A stretch of 64,000 nucleotides of DNA from Gracilimonas sp034520725 (GTDB lineage: Bacteria; Bacteroidota; Rhodothermia; Balneolales; Balneolaceae). The position numbers were made by a program, and so were the translations under genes. A model generated the notes under the pieces. That model saw nothing but the letters and a program-made list of their open reading frames with translations. It ran no database searches and was not told the origin of the DNA. The stretch covers positions 62,001 to 126,000 of the forward strand of contig JAXHNH010000020.1 of assembly GCA_034520725.1 (NCBI GenBank). Direction: 5' to 3'. This document shows, one piece after another, positions 16,437 to 24,675 of this stretch. How positions within the stretch are numbered: the first letter of the stretch is position 1; every line of letters starts with the position of its first letter.

Positions 16437-19076
16437 TTAGTCACCTTCCGCCCACACCTCCGCATCCTCAACAACTTCGGCAAATTCTATAGCTTCGCCG
16501 GCTTTGTTGATGGTAGCGTCGTAATGCACCGGGCCTTCTTCATCCCGGCTGATGAGCAGTGAAGCCAGCTTATTGGTGATGTTTTGCTGAATCACTCGCT
16601 TCAACGGACTGGCACCGTAAACGGGATCATAACCGCGAATTGCCAGCCAGTCTTTTACAGCATCCGGAATATCAAGCTTCACCTTATTTTTCTTGAGCAT
16701 TTCATGTACTCTGCGAAGTTGAATATCGACAATAGAACGAATGTGTTCTTGTCCCAACGGATGGAATACAATGGTATCATCCACCCGATTCAGAAACTCC
16801 GGACGAATGGTTTGTTTTAGCTGATCGATCAGCTTGTTCTGCAGTTCTTCATATTTCTCGTCAGTCATTTTTCCACCGGATTTCTCAATTTCATTGGAGA
16901 TCAGGTGTGAACCGATATTGGAGGTCATGATGATGATGGTGTTCTTGAAATCAACCGTTACGCCTTTGTTATCGGTAAGGCGGCCTTCATCCAGCACCTG
17001 CAACAGAATATTGAATACATCCGGATGCGCTTTCTCGATCTCATCGAGTAAGATCACAGAGTACGGATGCCGACGTGCGGCTTCGGTAAGCTGACCGCCT
17101 TCTTCGTAACCTACGTATCCGGGAGGCGCTCCAACTAAACGGCTAACACTATGCTTCTCCATATACTCACTCATATCGATTCGGATCATGGCCTGCTCAT
17201 CATTGAACAGGAAATCGGCCAGTGTACGTGCCAGCTCGGTTTTACCAACCCCGGTAGAACCGAGGAAGAAGAACGAACCAATAGGTTTTTGCTCATCCTG
17301 AAGTCCGGCTCGTGAACGTCGAACAGCATCTGATACAGCCTCAATGGCTTTATCCTGACCGATGACTCGTTTGTGCAATTCATCCTCAAGATCCAGCAAT
17401 TTCTTGCGTTCGCTCTGCAGCATCTTGCGTACCGGAATCCCGGTCCAACGCGCTACGATATCAGCAATGTCTTCAGCATCCACTTCTTCTTTCAGCAGCG
17501 ACTGATCTTCCTGCATCTCATCCAGTTTGGATTGAGCCTCTTTCAGCTCATCTTCCAGCTTAGCTATGGTGCCGTACCTCAATTCGGCTACTTTTTCGTA
17601 ATTACCCTGGCGTTCGGCTTTATCCGCTTCGTTTCGGGCATTATCGATTGCCTCTTTGGTATCGCGTACTTTCTGAATCAGTTCACGCTCCTGCTCCCAC
17701 TGTACACGCATGGTTTTACGTTGTTCTTCAAGATTAGCCAATTCCTTCTCGATGCCCTTCATCTTGGATTGATCCTTCTCTCGCTTTAAAGCCTCACGCT
17801 CGATCTCAAGCTGACGGATCTGGCGTTCAATAGCATCTAATTCTTCAGGCAGTGAATCTATTTGCAAGCGAAGTCTTGAAGCGGCCTCATCTATAAGATC
17901 AATAGCTTTATCGGGCAGGAACCTATCGGCAATGTATCGATGTGAAAGTTCAGCGGCTGCCACAACGGCGGCATCCGTGATACGAACCCCGTGATGCACT
18001 TCATACCGCTCCTGCAAACCCCTTAGGATCGAAACAGTATCTTCCACACTGGGCTCACCAACCAACACGGTTTGAAGGCGTCGTGCAAGTGCTTTGTCCT
18101 TCTCAATGTATTTGCGGTACTCATCTAAAGTTGTGGCACCAATGGCATGCAGTTCACCTCTTGCCAATGCAGGCTTCATGATATTTGCGGCATCCATGGC
18201 TCCTTCCGTTGCTCCGGCTCCAACCAGCGTGTGTATCTCATCAATAAAGAGGATTACCTCACCATCAGAATCGTTAACATCTTTGATCACTGCTTTGAGG
18301 CGCTCCTCAAATTCACCGCGGAATTTGGTCCCGGCCACCAATGAACCCATATCAAGGGCAACAATGCGTTTTGACTTAAGTCCCTCGGGTACATCTCCAC
18401 GGATTATACGCAGTGCCATTCCTTCTGCAATAGCGGTCTTACCCACTCCTGGTTCACCAATAAGAACAGGATTGTTCTTGGTCCGTCGGCTAAGGATCTG
18501 CATGACGCGACGGATCTCCTGATCACGTCCGATAACAGGATCGAGTTTATTCTTTTCAGCCAGTTCATTCAGATCGCGGCCGTACTTTTTCAGGGCACCA
18601 TATCTACTTTCGGCATTCGGGTCGTCCACGGTTTGGTTGCCACGAACATCCTGAAGCACTTTCAGAATATTTTCCTTGGTCACATTCTGATCGTTCAAAA
18701 GGCTGGCGATCTCCCCTTTGATACTTGCCATACCAATCAGCACATGCTCGGAGCTGATATATTCATCGCCGAGCTTAGTTCCTTCTTTCTGAGCTATATC
18801 AAATAACTCTTTACTGTTGTTTGATAAATATTGCCCGGAAACGGAAGAGCCTTGTACTTTTGGCAGGCGTTCCAGAATAGAATCCACCACGTTTTTAATA
18901 GCGGACGGATTGGCCCCAAGCTTACCTAATAATGTGTTTACAATGCTATCCTGATCGCTTAGAAATGCTCTCATGATATGAGCAGGTTCAACCGCCTGAT
19001 TATTGCCGCTTTGGGCAAGCTCCAGTCCTTTCTGAACAGCTTCCTGTGCTTTAAGCGTAAATTTGTTCAAGTTCAT
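16437..19076 (-). CDS. clpB: ClpB disaggregase chaperone
   Basis: A hexameric AAA+ disaggregase that works with DnaK to rescue aggregated proteins. The product is 879 aa from ATG 19076. Domains: Clp N domain (about 1-145), first AAA module with GEPGVGKTAIAEG and VILFIDEIHTLVGAG, coiled-coil middle domain (about 400-525, rich in E, R and K), second AAA module with GSTGVGKTELA and VILLDEIEKAHPDV, and a C-terminal region with NRVDDTIVFHPL. An in-frame ATG at 19148 would add 24 residues, but 19076 matches the family N terminus (MNLNKFTLKAQEAV) and is preceded by AAGGAGA. It neighbours degP and hsp20, all on the minus strand, forming a protein-quality-control block. Confidence 0.97.
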   Translation of the reverse strand: MNLNKFTLKAQEAVQKGLELAQSGNNQAVEPAHIMRAFLSDQDSIVNTLLGKLGANPSAIKNVVDSILERLPKVQGSSVSGQYLSNNSKELFDIAQKEGTKLGDEYISSEHVLIGMASIKGEIASLLNDQNVTKENILKVLQDVRGNQTVDDPNAESRYGALKKYGRDLNELAEKNKLDPVIGRDQEIRRVMQILSRRTKNNPVLIGEPGVGKTAIAEGMALRIIRGDVPEGLKSKRIVALDMGSLVAGTKFRGEFEERLKAVIKDVNDSDGEVILFIDEIHTLVGAGATEGAMDAANIMKPALARGELHAIGATTLDEYRKYIEKDKALARRLQTVLVGEPSVEDTVSILRGLQERYEVHHGVRITDAAVVAAAELSHRYIADRFLPDKAIDLIDEAASRLRLQIDSLPEELDAIERQIRQLEIEREALKREKDQSKMKGIEKELANLEEQRKTMRVQWEQERELIQKVRDTKEAIDNARNEADKAERQGNYEKVAELRYGTIAKLEDELKEAQSKLDEMQEDQSLLKEEVDAEDIADIVARWTGIPVRKMLQSERKKLLDLEDELHKRVIGQDKAIEAVSDAVRRSRAGLQDEQKPIGSFFFLGSTGVGKTELARTLADFLFNDEQAMIRIDMSEYMEKHSVSRLVGAPPGYVGYEEGGQLTEAARRHPYSVILLDEIEKAHPDVFNILLQVLDEGRLTDNKGVTVDFKNTIIIMTSNIGSHLISNEIEKSGGKMTDEKYEELQNKLIDQLKQTIRPEFLNRVDDTIVFHPLGQEHIRSIVDIQLRRVHEMLKKNKVKLDIPDAVKDWLAIRGYDPVYGASPLKRVIQQNITNKLASLLISRDEEGPVHYDATINKAGEAIEFAEVVEDAEVWAEGD

Positions 19077-19261
19077 ATTAAAATCTCCTTTTTCTCTTGT
19101 TTCGATATTAATATGACCAAAATCGTGCCTATGCCAGGATATTGACATAATTTCAGTACCTGCACACGGAGCTGCTTTTGACCTATCTATCTAAAATAGA
19201 ATGTTTTATGAATTTGACATGAATTTAACCGGATGGGCGATATAGAGTTATAAATACAGGC

Positions 19262-19317
19262 CAAAAAAAACCCTGAGCTGTATCAGAACTCAGGGTTTGG
19301 GTTTTTCGGGGTACAAA
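19262..19317 (-). terminator. Terminator-like hairpin with conserved TTTGTACCCCGAAAAAC leader
   Basis: Minus strand: TTTGTACCCCGAAAAAC, then AACCCTGAG-loop-CTCAGGGTTTTTTTT. A well-formed terminator about 160 nt past the degP stop. Its 17-nt leader (19301-19317) recurs exactly at 61638-61654. Confidence 0.7.
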
Positions 19318-19424
19318 TTTTTATAATTTCTTCGTCTAAAGATAAAAATATTAAAATTAAAATGCGTTGTAATTATACGTAAATACCTTGTATATATATA
19401 GAGATTACTGATTGACTAAATAGA

Positions 19425-19471
19425 AACCATGATCCTTATCCGGGACCATGGTTTTGGTTTTGGGGTACAAA
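19425..19471 (-). terminator. Terminator-like hairpin right after the DegP gene
   Basis: Minus strand: TTTGTACCCCAAAAC, then AACCATGGTCCC-GGATAA-GGATCATGGTT, followed by TCTATTT. It lies 5 nt after the degP stop and has a shortened form of the same leader as the copy at 19301. Confidence 0.65.
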
Positions 19472-19476
19472 TTCTT

Positions 19477-20949
19477 CTATATCTCAAAAGCAACAAACTG
19501 CTCGATATCGTTCCTTAGAACCGTGAGCAGCAATACCTCGTTTCCTCCTTCTATGGCTTCTTCAACTTTTTCATAGAATTCTGAAGAGTTGGTTACAGCA
19601 TTTCGTTTTACACGAGTGATCACATCACCTCTGCGTAAACCCCTTTCATAAGCTGCACTTGCTTCATTGATATTTCTAACTACAACTCCTTCTGTATCAG
19701 AATCAAGCTGTAGTTGTTCTCTGACAGATTCATCCAAACCTGTTACTGTAAAGCCAAGACGTTCTTCCATGCTTTTCATCTGCGCAGGATCAGCAGATGC
19801 TATTTCATCGGTTGGTCGCTCACCAAGAATTACAGTTAATTCTTCTTCCTCTTTATCACGGATAATTCCCAGTCTTATTTTATCGCCGGGTTTCTTTGAA
19901 GCGATCGCTGTTCTGAAGGCATCCCAGTTTCTGATCTGCTCTCCATTCAGCGATACGATCACATCCTGTTGCTGCAATCCTGCTTTTTCAGCAGGTCCAC
20001 CACCTTCAACACGTCCTACGATCACACCTCGTACATTATCAAGTCCAAGAGCCCGTGCCATGGTTTGGTCTACTTCACCACCGGTATACATACCAAGATA
20101 ACCGCGACTGACTTCACCGTCTTCGATGAGGTCTACCATAATTCTTTTAGCGAGATTGACTGGTATCGCAAAACCAATACCATCATTACCGCCTGAACGG
20201 GAAGCAATGGCAGAGTTGATTCCTACCAGATTTCCGTTCACGTCAATTAATGCACCGCCGGAATTACCTGGATTGATAGCAGCATCGGTTTGGATGTAAT
20301 CCCCGTAGGCTGTCAAATTATTCAATGAACGCCCGCGTGCACTTACAATACCAAAAGATACGGTATGAGCCAGATCTTTACTTAAGGGGCTTCCTATCGC
20401 GAGTACCAATGATCCAACATTCAGGTCATCACTGTTACCCATAACAATGGCCGGTAAATTATCTACGTCCACTTTTAAAACAGCAATATCTGTCTGTGGG
20501 TCTGTTCCTACTAATTCAGCATTAAATTCATTGCCGTTGAACATTCTAACAGTGATCTCATCCGTATCGGCGATCACATGATTATTGGTCAGGATGTAAC
20601 CTTCTTCCGAAACGATCACACCGGAACCTAATCCACGTTGCGTTCTCTCTCGGGTTTCCCCCTGACCCTGTGGATTACCAAAGAATTGTGAAAATGGATT
20701 CACCATTCTTACTTCCTGAGTTCGCTTTGTGGTAATGGTAACAACAGATGGATTGGTCTTTTCGGCTATATCTACTATAGCATCATTAAAATCTTTAAGG
20801 GTACTAACAGATCTGTTTTCCGCTGATTCTATCTTATCATTTTCAGCAGTTGGAAAAGTAATTGAATTTAAATCGGTGGCATAATTGAAACCCAGTAAAA
20901 CTAAAATGGTTGCAGCCACTCCAAATATATTCCTTACAGTTGTATTCAT
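19477..20949 (-). CDS. DegP/HtrA-family periplasmic serine protease
   Basis: A 490-aa Do-like protease for misfolded envelope proteins. It has an N-terminal signal or anchor (about residues 7-25, IFGVAATILVLLGFNYATDL) and a trypsin-like domain with the triad His in LTNNHVIADT, Asp in TDIAVLKVD and Ser in INPGNSGGALID (about 228-239). Two PDZ domains follow, the first around GYLGMYTGGEVDQ to GPAEKAGLQQQDVIVSLNG and the second around DTEGVVVRNINEASAAYERGLRRGDVITRV. Length and architecture are standard. It lies between clpB and hsp20, consistent with a shared stress role, but has its own 3' terminator hairpins. Confidence 0.96.
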   Translation of the reverse strand: MNTTVRNIFGVAATILVLLGFNYATDLNSITFPTAENDKIESAENRSVSTLKDFNDAIVDIAEKTNPSVVTITTKRTQEVRMVNPFSQFFGNPQGQGETRERTQRGLGSGVIVSEEGYILTNNHVIADTDEITVRMFNGNEFNAELVGTDPQTDIAVLKVDVDNLPAIVMGNSDDLNVGSLVLAIGSPLSKDLAHTVSFGIVSARGRSLNNLTAYGDYIQTDAAINPGNSGGALIDVNGNLVGINSAIASRSGGNDGIGFAIPVNLAKRIMVDLIEDGEVSRGYLGMYTGGEVDQTMARALGLDNVRGVIVGRVEGGGPAEKAGLQQQDVIVSLNGEQIRNWDAFRTAIASKKPGDKIRLGIIRDKEEEELTVILGERPTDEIASADPAQMKSMEERLGFTVTGLDESVREQLQLDSDTEGVVVRNINEASAAYERGLRRGDVITRVKRNAVTNSSEFYEKVEEAIEGGNEVLLLTVLRNDIEQFVAFEI

Positions 20950-21041
20950 GATTTGTAATTAAAAGTTATTCTGTTTTGATTTACAATATTACAACGTATG
21001 GAAGCTTTAAAATTGTGCAAAGCTTAGAATGCTTTACAGCT

Positions 21042-21078
21042 TATAAAAAAACCGAAGTTCTTTTCACAGAACTTCGGT
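21042..21078 (-). terminator. Terminator after hsp20
   Basis: Minus strand: ACCGAAGTTCT-GTGAAA-AGAACTTCGGT followed by TTTTTTATAA, 24 nt beyond the hsp20 stop. Confidence 0.92.
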
Positions 21079-21102
21079 CCTCTTAACCAATTCAGATCAA
21101 GT

Positions 21103-21531
21103 TTATGATATCTTGATCTGCTTCTTAACCTTTTCTTCGCTCTTCTTAATGTTGATGTTCAACACACCACTTTCGAGCTTGGCATCAATACTTTCTTCAT
21201 CGATGCTATCGGGTAGTTGAAAAGAACGGTTGAATGTACCGTAGCTAGATTCTACCCTGTGGTAATTTTTACCTGTTTCCTCGTTTTCAAACTTACGCTC
21301 ACCGCTGATGGTTAAACGTCCGTTTTCGAGGTCTATATTAATGTCTTCTTTATTCATGCCCGGAAGTGATACTTCAACCTGAAAATCGTTTTCAGTTTCT
21401 GAAATATCTACGGTTGGCATGAAATTATCTTTACGATAATTCAGTGAATCATTGAAGAATTCATCTAAAATATCGCTGAAATTTCTTGAGTGAACATCAA
21501 GATTTGGTCGTGAATATTTGATAAGTGCCAT
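21103..21531 (-). CDS. Hsp20 small heat-shock chaperone
   Basis: A 142-aa alpha-crystallin-type holdase that binds unfolding proteins. It has a short N-terminal region (LIKYSRPNLDVHSRNFSDIL), the alpha-crystallin domain from about residue 38 (PTVDISETENDFQVEVSLPGMNKEDI) to about 130 with GRLTISGER and the conserved ANGVL-like motif as LESGVLNI, and a C-terminal tail without a clear I-x-I (KQIKIS could serve). It is transcribed from a likely sigma-54 promoter at 21571-21587 and ends at its own terminator, so it is a single-gene heat-shock unit. Confidence 0.95.
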   Translation of the reverse strand: MALIKYSRPNLDVHSRNFSDILDEFFNDSLNYRKDNFMPTVDISETENDFQVEVSLPGMNKEDINIDLENGRLTISGERKFENEETGKNYHRVESSYGTFNRSFQLPDSIDEESIDAKLESGVLNINIKKSEEKVKKQIKIS

Positions 21532-21570
21532 GATAGCCTCTCTTTTTTGTTAGTTGTTCACCTTCATTTA

Positions 21571-21587
21571 TGCAAGGTAAATGCCAA
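21571..21587 (-). promoter_or_regulatory. Sigma-54 (-24/-12) promoter for hsp20
   Basis: The minus strand reads TTGGCAT-TTACC-TTGCA, matching the TGGCAC-N5-TTGCA consensus with the correct spacing. The -12 element is about 40 nt upstream of the hsp20 ATG. RpoN promoters need an AAA+ activator; candidate binding palindromes lie upstream. Confidence 0.7.
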
Positions 21588-21628
21588 CTAGCAGTAAGAG
21601 GGCCACAAACTGACAGACGGGCAATAAT

Positions 21629-21698
21629 GGTATGATGAAATTTCATACCGGCCAATTTTTTGGGATAAGATGTCATATCAATAAGAAATGATATGACA
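21629..21698. promoter_or_regulatory. Candidate activator-binding palindromes upstream of hsp20
   Basis: Two inverted repeats: GGTATGA-N7-TCATACC at 21629-21649 and the perfect TGTCATATCA-N8-TGATATGACA at 21671-21698. Further CTGACAG/TGTCAG half-sites occur at 21610, 21705 and 21733. They lie 45-165 nt upstream of the -24 box, where an enhancer-binding protein would sit. Confidence 0.5.
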
Positions 21699-21749
21699 GT
21701 ATGGTGTCAGTTCTGGCAGAATTTCAATTCACTGTCAGGTTTTAACAGA

Positions 21750-23108
21750 TCACCCTCGGCTATTCTTCCATTCTCTTGCAACTAAAAACGCCATCTCCAG
21801 ACTTTGTTCGTAGTTGAGACGGGGATCACAAAAGGTCTCATAGTTTCGGTTGAGCTCCTTCTCTTCAAGTCCCTTGGCACCACCTACACATTCGGTAACG
21901 TTATCACCGGTAAGCTCAAGGTGAACTCCACCCAGGTAGCTGCCCTCAGATCGGTGAATGGTAAAGGCCGATCGAAGTTCACTGATTATATCATCGAAGT
22001 TCCGAGTCTTAATACCTCCGTCCGTACTGAATGTATTACCGTGCATGGGATCAGAACTCCACACTACCGGAAATCCTTCCCTTCGAACAGCCTGTATCAA
22101 ACCGGGAAGGTCTTCCTCAATACGATCTTTACCAAATCGCGTGATCAGTACGATCTTACCTTTTTCATGAGTTGGATTTAGCGTTTCGATAAGCTTAAGC
22201 GTTTCATCGATCTCAAACGGAGGCCCGATCTTGATGCCAACCGGATTATTGATTCCTCTGAAATATTCCACATGCGCACCATCCAGGTCTCTTGTACGAT
22301 TTCCGATCCACACCATATGGGCACTCAGGTTAAAGTGACCGGCTTTTCTTGGAACCGGTCGGGTTTGTGCTGAATCGTAATACAAATTCAGGGCTTCGTG
22401 TGAGGTGTAGAAATCGACTTTTTGCAGGGTTGTGAATGTATCGGGAGCAATAGCTTCCACAAACTTTACAGCTTTGGTGATTGAAGAAACCATATCCTCA
22501 TATTCCGCGTAATATTCATTGTTACGCATGAAATCCAACTCCCACTGTTCGGGATGGTGAAGATCGGCAAATCCTTCATCTGATAAGGCCCTAAGGAAAT
22601 TGAGGGTCAATCCTGCTTTATGGTAACCTTCGATCAGGCGCTGAGGATCAGGGGTCCGGATTCCGGAATCTGATTCAAAACCATTTATCAGGTCTCCGCG
22701 ATAATTATGGATCTCTTCACCGTTCACCATTTCAAAATCGTTGGACCGCGGCTTAGCATACTGCCCTGCAATACGACCTACCCTGAGTACGGGAATCCCC
22801 ATTTCATGGATAAGTATAAAGCTCATCTGCAACAGCACCTTGACCATATTTACGATCTTGGGTGCTTTAGTGGCATCAAAACTTTCCGCACAGTCGCCAC
22901 CCTGAAGTAAGAAACCATTGCCATCAGAAATACTGGCCAGCTTATTTTTTAATGCATCGATCTCCCACGAAGTCACCAGCGGCGGCAGGTCCTTTAACAT
23001 TTCATAATTTTTGTCAAGTGCATTTTGATCAGGATACTCCGGTATTTGTTTAACCGGTTTATCCATCCATGTTGTAGGCGACCAATTTTTGCGTATTACT
23101 TCTGGCAT
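21750..23108 (-). CDS. Class II (plant/mycobacterial type) DAHP synthase
   Basis: Catalyses condensation of phosphoenolpyruvate and erythrose 4-phosphate to DAHP, the first committed shikimate-pathway step. The 452-aa length and motifs match the type II family: LLQGGDCAESF (about residues 65-75, metal-ligand Cys), RVGRIAGQYAKPRS near 111, VWIGNRTRDLDGAHVEYFRG near 267, VWSSDPMHGNTF near 351 and GGVHLELTGDNVTECVGG near 395. It is a single gene, divergent from the cyclase gene at 23225 across a 116-nt gap that must hold both promoters. No chorismate mutase domain is fused. Confidence 0.96.
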   Translation of the reverse strand: MPEVIRKNWSPTTWMDKPVKQIPEYPDQNALDKNYEMLKDLPPLVTSWEIDALKNKLASISDGNGFLLQGGDCAESFDATKAPKIVNMVKVLLQMSFILIHEMGIPVLRVGRIAGQYAKPRSNDFEMVNGEEIHNYRGDLINGFESDSGIRTPDPQRLIEGYHKAGLTLNFLRALSDEGFADLHHPEQWELDFMRNNEYYAEYEDMVSSITKAVKFVEAIAPDTFTTLQKVDFYTSHEALNLYYDSAQTRPVPRKAGHFNLSAHMVWIGNRTRDLDGAHVEYFRGINNPVGIKIGPPFEIDETLKLIETLNPTHEKGKIVLITRFGKDRIEEDLPGLIQAVRREGFPVVWSSDPMHGNTFSTDGGIKTRNFDDIISELRSAFTIHRSEGSYLGGVHLELTGDNVTECVGGAKGLEEKELNRNYETFCDPRLNYEQSLEMAFLVAREWKNSRG

Positions 23109-23224
23109 AAAACTTCTTATTTTAAATGATGTTCAAAACTATTGGTTTTTACACCTTAATGCTCATTTTTCTTAAACATTAAGACTATCAATCGTATATT
23201 CGAGAGAATTACAAAAAACACACT

Positions 23225-24517
23225 ATGTTAGAGACAAAACCACGTATACTGGTTGTTGATGATCATCCTGCCCTTGTAACACTTACAAGGCACAAATTAA
23301 TTCAAAAAGGGTACGAAGTATTAACGGCACAGAACGGCGAAGACGCCCTGGAACTTGCACGAACCGAGTATCCGGATCTCATTCTCAGTGATGTTGAGAT
23401 GCCGGTGATGGACGGTTTCGAACTTTGCGAACGCATAAAAAAGGACTCCCGGCTCAACAAGATCCCACTCATTCTTGTTACCTCTATGGTAACTACCGAT
23501 TACATCATGCGTGGTATAGAGGCCGGTGCAGACAATTATCTTACCAAACCCTACGATGATGAGACCCTTTATTCCAAAATTAAGGAGCTTCTTCAAAATC
23601 CTCCGCCACCAATAAGCGAGGTCAGTACGGTTGAGGTGAATATTGAAGGCAAGACCTATAATGTGCTTGCGGATTACTCCCATCTTGTAAACCTGCTGAT
23701 ATCTACCTACAAAAACACGCTCGCTCAAAATAATCAACTCAGTGAGATGCAGAGCGGACTGAATGCAGCAAACAAGGAGCTTGAGATCACCAAGCAGGAA
23801 CACGAAGAGCTGATCCATAATATCTTTCCTGAAAAGATCGCTGAAAACCTGCTGGCATACGGAACAGTTAACCCGGAACGGTATGAAGATGTCACCATTA
23901 TGTTCACAGATTTTGCCGGATTTACTAAAGTAGTGCCTGATCTTTCAGCTGAACAACTTATCGAAAGCCTCTCATTCTATTTCGATAAGTTTGACGACTT
24001 CACGGCTCAACACAATATGATCAAGATCAAAACCATAGGCGACAGTTATATGGCAGCAGGGGGATTACCTGACCGCAACGCTACCCATCCGGTAGATGCT
24101 ATCCTCACAGCCCTTAAGATCGTAGACTTTGTTCGTAATTTCGGAGAGAAAACTCTTTCAGAAACGCCCTACCTACCCATCAGAATTGGCATCCATAGTG
24201 GAAAGGCCGTTGTGGGTGTGATCGGTAAAAAACGATTTGCATATGACATGTGGGGAGAGACCGTAAACCTTGCTGCCCGCCTGGAACAGCATTCTGATCA
24301 AAACCAGATCAATATTTCTGAAACCACTTACCAACGGGTTAAGGATTTCTTTGAATGTGAACCACGAGGCAAGATCGAAACCAAGTATACCGGTAAAGTT
24401 CCGATGTATTTTGTAAAGCGCATCAAACCGGACTTTTCTGAGGATGATGAAGGCATGTTTCCGAATCGCCTTTTTGTCAGAGAATACAACAGTATTTCAC
24501 GGCAGCATCAAGGTTGA
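23225..24517 (+). CDS. Response regulator fused to a class III adenylate cyclase
   Basis: A 430-aa signalling protein. Residues 1-125 are a receiver domain with VVDDHPALV, phospho-acceptor Asp56 in LILSDVEMP, and the Lys of YLTKPYDD. A linker with a coiled stretch (about 170-215, ending HNIFPEKIAENLL) leads into a class III nucleotidyl cyclase from about 225: FTDFAGFTK holds a metal Asp, KIKTIGDSYMAAGG the ATP-selecting Lys and second metal Asp, YDMWGETVNLAARLE the substrate-selecting Asp and the catalytic Asn/Arg. The Lys/Asp pair predicts cAMP rather than cGMP. No histidine kinase is adjacent, so its partner is elsewhere. Confidence 0.92.
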   Translation: MLETKPRILVVDDHPALVTLTRHKLIQKGYEVLTAQNGEDALELARTEYPDLILSDVEMPVMDGFELCERIKKDSRLNKIPLILVTSMVTTDYIMRGIEAGADNYLTKPYDDETLYSKIKELLQNPPPPISEVSTVEVNIEGKTYNVLADYSHLVNLLISTYKNTLAQNNQLSEMQSGLNAANKELEITKQEHEELIHNIFPEKIAENLLAYGTVNPERYEDVTIMFTDFAGFTKVVPDLSAEQLIESLSFYFDKFDDFTAQHNMIKIKTIGDSYMAAGGLPDRNATHPVDAILTALKIVDFVRNFGEKTLSETPYLPIRIGIHSGKAVVGVIGKKRFAYDMWGETVNLAARLEQHSDQNQINISETTYQRVKDFFECEPRGKIETKYTGKVPMYFVKRIKPDFSEDDEGMFPNRLFVREYNSISRQHQG

Positions 24518-24675
24518 TCGTTCGATCAACATTCCTATTTTTGATTTTTAATCTTACATAACTTCTGTAAAGGGGTTCAAGATTCTTGCTCAAACTTTTC
24601 TTAAAAGGAATGAAGGCATTCGGTCAGCTGTTTTTGTATTTTGTGAAGTTCTGAATTTCAAAAACAATTATTCCA

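Larger units (their letters stand above)
19077..19476. other. clpB-degP gap with two terminator-like hairpins
   Basis: Besides the hairpins at 19262-19297 and 19425-19453 and their shared GTTTTTCGGGGTACAAA-type sequence, this 400-bp gap should contain the clpB promoter near 19100-19200. No convincing sigma-32, CIRCE or sigma-54 site was seen. Confidence 0.45.

Noticed and set aside
19077..19148. Longer clpB start at 19148 and a sigma-54 site in CTGGCATAGGCACG
   Set aside because: The 24 extra residues do not resemble ClpB N termini and the Shine-Dalgarno favours 19076; the -12 half TTGCA is absent at the required spacing.
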